Below the pieces are notes generated by a model. It ran no database searches, was not told the DNA's origin, and was given only the letters and a program-made list of their open reading frames with translations. Shown piece by piece: positions 9,747-20,600 of a stretch of 64,000 bases of DNA; the stretch's first letter is position 1; the number at the start of each line of letters is the position of its first letter. This DNA is from Hybos culiciformis (taxonomy: Eukaryota; Arthropoda; Insecta; Diptera; Hybotidae), in assembly GCA_964007475.1 (NCBI GenBank), contig OZ023274.1, positions 22,836,043 through 22,900,042 of the forward strand, read 5' to 3'. A program made the position numbers and the translations under genes.

Positions 9747-12700
9747 TTATTTGTTTCTATCCTTTTTGTCTTGTAGCATTTGTTTTCTGGCTTTTTCCAT
9801 AAATTTTAAATGTTTTGTCCTTTCTTTTTGAAGTTTGCTCGTCTTATCGTACCACTTATCATACTTATCCTGAATACAAAGAAATTTCATGCATAAAAAT
9901 AGTTTTTTTTTAGTTTTCAGAAAGAAGTTAAAGTTTTCAGAGGAACTGTGCAAATATTAAAATATGATTGTGAATAAAGTGCAAACTAAGTATTATTTCA
10001 AAAGTTTCTGCAGCTTTATCTCGTTTTGATTATACATATATGTATTTTTTTTTTCACTTTCATTTGGTAGTTTAAGTTTTTAAAATGAAACTTGTAGCAG
10101 ATTTTGATGTACTTATATTTAAAAAAAAATATTTACCGTTTCCTCTGGTGGAAAAAAATTTTCTTCCAAAAATGTCTCCAAAAAATCATCAGGTTTTAAT
10201 GGTTTTCTACAAAATCTCGCTCTTCTTTCAACTTTTAATGTTTTCATAATATTTCTATAAATATCTCCGGTATTATAATTTCTTGCGATCATTGCAACTG
10301 TTGAAAATTGTTCAAAATCTCTGGGTACTCCTAACTGTTCTAGCGATAATGTTCTGTATAACATAAATGCAGTTGCATAATCTGTTTTAGGTAATAATAA
10401 AACTTTATCAAAAATTTTTTTCATTGTAGGCTTTGCTGACCACGGTTCGTCTGTTGTAGCAAGAAAAATAACTTTGTCCTCTTCTGTAATTAGCTTAATT
10501 ATTTTTTTTTGTAAATATTTACTCATTAAAGTTGGTTTATATTGCTCAAAGTCCGGGGTTACTGTCTTTGCAAATACTCTATGAATGTTATGAATTAAAA
10601 GTACAGTTGGTTGTAATATTCTTGACATTTTATTAATCAAATGTACTAAGTATGGCATGTCTTCTTCATATTTAACAACAACCTCAGGACTTAAGTTAAA
10701 CATTACAGCATCTTAAAAAAAAATGTAAATAGATTATATATTCGCCAAATATCAGAAAATATTATCCTCTTTCATTTACTAAATTATAATTGAAAGGTTT
10801 ATCTATATTATGTATATTATATTTACTCATTTCTGAGGCCAAAATATCACATAATTGATGTTTTCCAGAATGATATGGTCCTATAATACCAATTGATCGT
10901 GGTTTTTTTAAATTAAGTGGACCCATACCTAATATCCATTCTCTAAAAATATCTCTAACTTCGCCACATGATGGTGTTGAATCTCTGAAAATAAAAAAAA
11001 AACCTTAATTTTGATAAAAATAAAAAAAAGGCTTTGAATATCTAATATAATATGGTGGTAAGGTTTCGCATAATACATAGTGTAGTGATATTGTTATCAC
11101 TAACGTTAAAATAAAACTAAATTTATAAAAATTCTAATTATTTTTTGAACCCAAAAATTTTATATTTTAATAAGAATTACTGTAAATTATAATTAATTTG
11201 ATTGGGCAACCAATCATATTAGGACATAGTAAACTATTTTATATTACATAAGAAAATTAATTATATAAACTAAATTGTATATAATATTTGTATATAGAAT
11301 ATAAGAATTTTAGTACATAAGATTTTGTATAAATAAGATTGAAATTAGAAAATTAAATCAGATTCTTACCAAATCTCATCTTTCTATAAACGGCTTCCCT
11401 GAGCTATACAATACAGGTAAGATAGCTTTCCGAGCAATATAATACGGATAACCGGCTGAATACAGCCAAAACGAAAGCGCGTCCCGCTCTAATAGGACAT
11501 ACGGCTGAATACAGCCTAGACAATAGGATCTCCATAATGACATGCTAGTGGTCATTATGGAATAGGGAATTCAATAGGCCTTAGATGTCTTGGACAACAT
11601 AGATGTCCAACCCATGATCCATCATAAGATGAATAACCATAAATAAGAAAGTCAATAAAAACTTTCCATTAAATAAAAACAATTTTTTCCTTTACATGGC
11701 GATCCTGCAAACCGCAAAATTTATAATATGATACAGAATTCAAGACATGGAACAAAAACCAGAAAAGAATAAAATTACAATTCAAGAATATAAAGAACGA
11801 CAACAACAAAATCAACAACAACAGCAAGAACAACAGCAACCAAAGAAGAGGCAACGTGCCGGGAAACTTGTTAAATTCCGGAAAGAATTACAAAAACTAC
11901 AAGAAATTTTACAAACTAAAACAAACAAGACACAACGCAAAACAATACTAGACGAAATAAGAAGAATCAAACAAGACCGACATTTACACAAAACTTCAAC
12001 AAAAATAACCAAAATGTTTAACAAAAACCTTAAACACATACAAAACGCAAAAAATTTAAAATAAAATTGTCAAAAAAAAAAAAAAAAACAAAAATTTTGT
12101 TATAAATTAAAAATTTATATTAAATTATAAAATTATAAAATATTTAATTGTAAAACAGAAATAATGAATAAATACAAAAATTTTACTTAATTATTAGTAT
12201 TATAAATTACCATAAGAAAAAATTTCCAAATGTTAAACCTTATAAAAATTAAGAATATTACTCAAGAATACCCCAAAGAATTCTAAGAATTATTACGAAT
12301 ATAAAACTATATTATGAATACCCCGATATTCAAATAAAATTTATTATCAAAAAAAAAAAAAAGAACACTTGTCTATCAAAATAATTCTACCTAGATATTT
12401 TACAAAAAAAAAAAATATATAAAAGAGATAAAAATTTTTTGCATACCGTACCAATACATTTCAAAAAAAAAGAAAAGATGTTAATATTAAAATTGCATTA
12501 AAATTTAGCAAAGACCCTAAAAAATATTTTTCAATACCCTATTAACAAATTAATGAATAACCCAAATATATTTAATGATTTTAAATAATTATCATAGGAA
12601 GCAACAAAATTATACCCTATTAAGAAACTAACAAAACCTAAAAAATTTTTTTTTCTGTCCCTCTATAATTAAATTATCAATTAAAAATATTTTTCGGTTT

Positions 12701-15700
12701 AATTCAAATTTTTCACACAAGAATTTTTTCATAGCATGACCCTTGAGAAATTCCAAAAAGAAATTGAACAATTAGAAGAACTCTACAATAATATAATAAA
12801 AACAAAGTTTAATATCTCTGCAGCAAAGGCTGAATTAACTAAGGTAATTTACAACAAATCGCTATTTATAAGCTCTGTTAGGGAATCAAATTTGAGAACA
12901 GGGAAGACAAGTTTAAGAACAGAGTATTCGAAATACGTGACATTAATTAAATCTTACTTGATAGAAATCATAAATAATAAGATGGATTTTGACATAGCAA
13001 ATGTAAATAAAATAATCCCATTATTCGAAGGTTCCTATGCTAAATTGCAAGAATTCATAAGCATAACGGAATACATTCACGATAATATTAAAGTAGCAGA
13101 TAGAGAAAAATTAATAAAATTCATTTATAATATAAAATTATCACAAAAGGTGAAAAATCGAATTATAAATGAGACAGAACCTACAACACTTGAAAATTTA
13201 AAAAAAATTTTAAATAATAATTTCATGAGCACTAGAACCTATACTAAAATACACAACGAAATCGACCAATTAGGAAAGAATAGGTCAATATCAGCCACAA
13301 AATATGCTGAAAAATTAGAAATGCTAATAAATGAATTAAATATGATACAGTCTAAAAATGAGACAGCTGACGCAAAAGCTGTAATAATAAAAGTTAATGA
13401 TAAATTTGCTCTGCAATGCCTTAAGACAAACTTAGTAGAACCCATACAATCAGTCATTTTAGCGGCACAACCAAAAACTTTTACAGAAGCAATAAAACTT
13501 ATTTTGGAAATAGATAGTAATAATAATAATAATGATAGTAATAATATAAATACCTACTCAAATCGAAGTAATAGTAGGAATAATAACAACAATAATAATA
13601 GAAATAATGGTAGAAGAAATTATAATAATAATAGAAATACTAGCAATAATTTTAATAATAACAATAGACCAAGGAATGGTCATAATAATCATAATAATCA
13701 TAGTAATCAAAATAATCAAAATAATCATAATAATCGTACTAGTAATAATAATAATATGAACAATAGTAATCATAGATCAAATACTAATCATAACTATAAT
13801 AGAAATCAGCAACATACGAATTCCACTGACTATTATAGAAATAGAGACTACAATAATTCTCAACCAATTAATAATAACAGGAATAATAATTCCTATAATA
13901 ACAGATATAGTAACAATCGTAGAAACGATGACCAAAATTTTAATAATAGGAACGTTAACGCATTAGAATCGGGAAACGGACGTACCCCCGATTCGGGTCA
14001 AACGGTAATCGGGGAAATGAATGCTTTAAATATACAATAAATAATTTTAAAAACAATTCACCAACATTTTTTATCCTAATGCAAAGACCCAATTATTATA
14101 ATCCAATTAAATTCATGATTGATACTGGTGCAGACATATCTGTCATCAAAGAACAATTCACAAATTCAATTGACATTAATAATAATAGTACTTGCAAAAT
14201 TACAGGAATAGGCAATAACATACATGAATCTTTAGGCACACTACAAACACATTTTATTATTGAAAACAAAAAATGTTTTATAAATCTACACTGTGTAGAA
14301 GATAAATTTCCAATCAAAACGGATGGAATCTTAGGCCGAGATTTCTTAATGAAATACTCCGCATTAATTAATTTTGAAACAAATGAATTATCACTTACGA
14401 TAAGTGATGAGGTAATAAATATACCCATTAATTCTAATTGTATCAGTCAACTGGTGATACCAGCCAGAACTGAAATTATATGTCCTTTACATGTTCAGAG
14501 AACAGAAGAGACACTTGTCCTGAGTGAAGAAATAACACCAGGAATATTCATAGCAAACACGATTATAGCCAAAAATGGCATATCGAATGTAAAATTTTTA
14601 AATACTAATGATAAAACAATGATCATAAAAAATTATAAGCCTAAAACAGTACCTTTAAACAATTATAACATAGTGAATATTGAAAATAACGATCACGATC
14701 GATTATTACATTTAGAACAAATATTAAGCATTAACCCAGACGACCCAAAAGCTCAAAATGAAACACTTAAAATTTGCAAACAATTCCAAGATATATTTTA
14801 CTTACCAGGTGATTCATTAACGACTAATAATTTTTATAAACAAAATATCGCCTTAGAAAATAAAAACCCTATTTATATTAAAAACTATAGATTACCAAAT
14901 TCGCAATTAACAGAAATTAATGATCAAGTAGATAAATTATTGAAAGAAGACATTATTGAACACTCTTACAGTCCATATAACTCACCTTTACTCTTAGTAC
15001 CAAAGAAATCCTCTAATGACACCAAAAAATGGAGACTAGTAGTAGATTTCCGTCAACTAAACAAAAAAATTCAAAATGACAAATTTCCTTTGACCAAATT
15101 AGAAGACGTACTAGATAATTTAGGAAGAGCAAAATACTTTACCACATTAGATATGGTCAGTTCTTTTCACCAAATCGAATTAGAGAAAAATTCAAGACCT
15201 TGTACAGCATTTTCATCTAATAATGGACATTTTCAATTTAAAAGACTCCCATTTGGTTTAAAAATCTCTTCAAATAGTTTTCAGCGAATGTTAACAATTG
15301 CTTTATCAGGTTTAAATTCAGAATCATTTATTTATGTTGATGATATAATAATATTTGGATGTTCTATTAAACACCACAACGAAAACTTAATAAAAGTATT
15401 TGAACGATTAAGAAAATATAATTTAAAGCTAAATCCAGAAAAATGTAGTTTCTTACAGAAAGAAGTAATTTATTTAGGCCATTTAATAACTAATAAAGGC
15501 ATAAAAACAGACCCAACTAAACTTTTTGCAGTAAAAAATTATCCACAACCCCAAAACGCTGATGAAATAAAACGTTTTGTAGCATTCTGCAATTATTACA
15601 GAAAATTTATACCAAACTTTGCAGCTATAGCAAAACCTTTGAACGATCTAACAAAAAAGAAATCAATATTTAATTGGAATGAAAATTGTACAAATGCATT

Positions 15701-17617
15701 TTTAAATTTAAAAAATAAATTAATTAACCCTCCCATTTTACAATATCCAGATTATTCCAAACCTTTTATAATCACAACAGACGCTTCACAATCCGCCTTC
15801 GGAGCAGTCTTATCTCAAGGAGAAATTGGACAAGATTTACCAATAAGCTATGCCAGTAAAACATTAAACTCTGCAGAACTAAACAAACCAATAATAGAAA
15901 AAGAATTGCTTTCTATTCACTGGGCAATCAATTTCTTTAGACCCTATGTATATGGCAGAAAATTCATCGTCGTAACAGATCACAGACCTTTAGTAGGATT
16001 ATTTACGCACAAAAACCCTTCATCTAAAATGACGCGTATTAGACTAGATCTCAGTGATTACGATTTTGATATAGTATACAAACAAGGAAAAATGAATACA
16101 AACGCAGACGCTTTATCAAGAATACATTTAAACTCTAACATTTTAAAATCTATGATCCCAATTACGCCAGAAAAAGATATTAACGTGATAACCAGACAAG
16201 TAACTAGGTCACTAGAACAAGCTAAAAACCCTATAAATAAAAATCTACACATTTGGCACAGTATCTCAATTAACGATATAAAAAGAATTCCGAAAGTAAA
16301 CTTCATAGAAACTTCAACTGGTACAACAGAAATAACATTCAATAATAATTATAAAATATATTTTAATAAAAAGAGAATTAATATAAAATCAATTTTAAAT
16401 AAAATGAAACTCTTATTAGCTCAAAATAAAATTTTCACAGTCGCGATAAATAATAATGATACCTTATTTAACCACATTAACATTCAAGAATTTAAAAACA
16501 TATTTAATCAACTACAGGAAAAAGATAATTCGAAAAATAAATTAAAAATAATTTTATTCAAAGCTCCTATCGAAATAACAGATCAAAATTTAATAAAACA
16601 ATTAATAAAAGACAATCATAGTAACAATATAAGTGGACACATCGGTGTTAGGAAAATGATAATAAAACTTAGACAAAAATACATATGGAAAAACATGCAT
16701 AAAATGATTAAAAATTACGTGAAAAATTGCAACGAATGTATTAAATCAAAACAAGTTAGAAACATTAAAGAACCATTACAAATTACTGACACTCCAAATA
16801 GACCTTTCGAAACCATACAAGTCGATACAGTAGGCCCTTTAAAAATTTGTAATAATTACAGATATATACTCACAGTTCAATGCGAATTAACTAAATACAT
16901 AGAAGCATTTCCTATAGAAACTAAAGATGCTATTACGATAGCAAAAATTTTAACAGAAAATATCATATTAAGATATGGAAATATAAAAAATATCAAAACT
17001 GATTTAGGTACAGAATTTGTAAACGAACTATTTATGAACATTTGTAAAACTTTTAATATTAATCACCAAAAATCAACACCTTATCACCATCAAACATTAG
17101 GTTCAGTAGAAAGAAATCACAGAGTACTAAACGAATATTTTTTAACATGCAATCATAGCAACAATTGGGTTGAATTAATCCCATTTTTCTTATTTTCCTA
17201 TAATACTACACCTCATTCAGACACTCATTATGCGCCATTTGAATTAATTTTTGGAAACACACCTGAATTACCGACAAATATTACACTTAAAAATAATGAA
17301 CCACTAAATTTCATAAACTATGATAACTATTTAAACGAATTAAATTTAAAATTATCTTGTGCACTAAAATCAGCTAGAGAAGAACTAATTAAATATAAAA
17401 TAGCTAGAAATGAAAAATACAATCTTAATATTAATCCTGCGAATTTGAAAGTAAATGATATGGTAATGATAAAAAATTTTAATAGAAAGAAATTAGATTA
17501 TCCTTTTCAAGGACCTTATAGAATCGTCGAAAGAGACGGAGTAAATTCAATAATAGAAATAAATAATAAATTAAAGAAAATTCATAATAATAACTTAAAA
17601 AAGGTATAGAATTTAAA

Positions 17618-17652
<35 letters not shown>

Positions 17653-20600
17653 TCTTCCTTTTTACATAAAATTTACAAAAAATTTTTTTTTTTTTTTTCT
17701 CCCAAAGGGAAAGGATGTAGTGATATTGTTATCACTAACGTTAAAATAAAACTAAATTTATAAAAATTCTAATTATTTTTTGAACCCAAAAATTTTATAT
17801 TTTAATAAGAATTACTGTAAATTATAATTAATTTGATTGGGCAACCAATCATATTAGGACATAGTAAACTATTTTATATTACATAAGAAAATTAATTATA
17901 TAAACTAAATTGTATATAATATTTGTATATAGAATATAAGAATTTTAGTACATAAGATTTTGTATAAATAAGATTGAAATTAGAAAATTAAATCAGATTC
18001 TTACCAAATCTCATCTTTCTATAAACGGCTTCCCTGAGCTATACAATACAGGTAAGATAGCTTTCCGAGCAATATAATACGGATAACCGGCTGAATACAG
18101 CCAAAACGAAAGCGCGTCCCGCTCTAATAGGACATACGGCTGAATACAGCCTAGACAATAGGATCTCCATAATGACATGCTAGTGGTCATTATGGAATAG
18201 GGAATTCAATAGGCCTTAGATGTCTTGGACAACATAGATGTCCAACCCATGATCCATCATAAGATGAATAACCATAAATAAGAAAGTCAATAAAAACTTT
18301 CCATTAAATAAAAACAATTTTTTCCTTTACTCTGTTAAAGAATTTCTAAAAACGTAAAACCTATTGTTATATTTTAGCACTGATTCAGATTAGTATCAGA
18401 TTAGTTTTGTTTTCATACATTTGTTTTACATTTAATTTTTATATTTTTATTCAAAGGTATTAGGGTAATCCGGTTAATTAGTTGTAACACTTTTCATAGC
18501 TATTATAATTAATTTTAATATTTCTACCCACGCGGAGACTAACAACTGCACCCGAAGAAGTATTTGAGAAGAATACTCAATTGTACACAAATTGCCCTCA
18601 AAATTTCCGGAACCATGCTAGAGAAAAAATGTTATTGCAAGAGTTCCCTGTTATATAAGAGTGGATTTCTCTTTTATATATATACGTGTTTTTATAAAGA
18701 AATTTAAAAAAAATTCATATAATGTCTTACAGGAGAAAATAATGTCGCATATCGTAAGCGCAATAATTATAGTCCCCAATTATTTCTTCAAAGCTACGTT
18801 TAGGGTATTTAATTATTATTCCAGCATTCACCTGAAAAAAAAGCCAAGCTGAAGTTAAGTTGAATTTTTTGGGATTGATTAATAGGAAAAATTTTCATAA
18901 TTTAATAGTTACCATTTCATTATATAAAGATTCAATTGATCTTGATGCTGTTATATCTTTAACTTTCTTTTTTCCACCCTTTCTTTTACCTGGGGGTGCA
19001 ACCACAGGCTTTGGTCGCCTGTATTTAGTTTTATTATCGGCACATAAAGCTTCCCTTAGTAATTCATATTCAACCCTGGAAATATACGATAATATTATAA
19101 ATGTATGTACAAGAATTTGAGGTATTTGAAGTATGTATTTCAAAAAACGTGCCCTTGGAATTTTTCAACCACCAATTAGAGATATTTTTTTTTATTTTAA
19201 TAAAGTTTGGTGCACCATTAAATTTTGTTGCTGTTATATACTGCATGCACTGCATTCAGAATATTATACATATTACGGTGTAATTGTAATGTAAAATCAC
19301 CTCATCAGCTCATCAACAGTTATTCTCAATTCTTGATGAATTTCAGCGAATTTATCTTCAGTTATCCATTGCATAAATGGTGCCTCTGAATAATTATGTT
19401 CTTCATCAACAGCCCTCCAGTCTCTGTCATATTCTTTTAAGGTTTTCTTTATCTCAACTAAAAACATTAAATAAAATTTGAATACTATAAGAACTAGAGT
19501 AACACGACGGTTATAAGAGTTAAAACTTCATATAAGCCTCAAAAATAACCTTATCTCATCATATTAGAATGCAAAAGTAGATACTATCAAACTTAAACTT
19601 ACCTATATTTTTATTTTCCATTTCCTTAGCTAAATTAAAATAAATTTCACCCTTTTTAGCTGCAGCGTTTTGGTTCTTTTTTTCACGACGCTTTTCTTGG
19701 GCTAGTTGTTTTTTAAGAGCCTCTTTTTCTCTTTTAATCGCATCCTGCTCTTTTTTTATGTCTTCTGGTCTTTTTGGTCTTCTTTTTAATTCGTTGTATT
19801 CTTCAATTGACATAGTCTCACCTTTTAATACTAAAATAGTGCCACCCTGAAATTCATCCGGATATACATGAAAAGTTCCAGTTGCATCATAACTAGAAAA
19901 TTTTATATAATTCAAAGAATTCATTATCTCGAATCTTTTTATATCAAATGAAAATTCTTCAGCAATGCCCCTCATTCATTGATCATTCTAAATTTTTTTT
20001 CTCATTTTTGGGATAGATATCTCAACATATGTTATTTAAGAAGTTTAAAATAATTTTATTTCCTAAATTAAAAATTCTTTATTACAAAAACCTACCAAGC
20101 ACTGGGAAAAACTACGACCGAGCGATAAAAAACCTCGAGGTCGAAAATATATTAACTTGAATATTAGAATGTATGTTGATTCGTTGGTTCTATTAACCAA
20201 TGAAAAAAATCCTAAAATAAATGCTACTACTAAAGTTAAGTATAAGAAGTAGCAGAAGATCTTATGTAAATAATAATTATAAGTTATTACAATTCTCTGA
20301 ACCAATTTCTAATATCATCAGAAATATCTTCCATAATCCAAGGACCTCTGACTTGAACAATTCGAACTTTCTCATCTTCAACTGCTTTTATAAATTCTGC
20401 TTCAAATTTTTCAACTTGTTGTCTCTGATAGTCATTAACTTTTTGAGCTTCAGCCAATATATTTTGCCGAATTTTCCGTTCATTTGCCATTCCAATTAAA
20501 ATTTTATATTTAAGAATTTTTGCACAATGAGCTTTATGCAACTTGTAACGTTTCCAAGCTCTTTGAATAATTTCCACGGAACGAACTTTATTAGCAATTA

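Larger units (their letters stand above)
11081..18330 (+). mobile_element. Full-length Ty3/gypsy LTR retrotransposon, mdg1/412-like
   Basis: Order: 5' LTR, primer-binding site, extra ORF, gag, pol (protease, RT, RNase H, integrase), polypurine tract, 3' LTR. The two 615-bp LTRs look identical in my base-by-base reading, and all ORFs are open, so the insertion is recent and possibly still active. The RNase H-linker style (GRKFIVVTDHRPLVGLF, then NPSSKMTRIRLDL) resembles the Drosophila 412/mdg1 group. No env ORF follows pol. It lies antisense in a DRC11 intron. The LTR flanks (CATAG on the left, TCTGT on the right) show no target-site duplication. Confidence 0.93.

Noticed and set aside
13558..13773. 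Minus-strand Ile-rich open frame inside gag
   Set aside because: Complement of the Asn-codon (AAT) repeat in gag.
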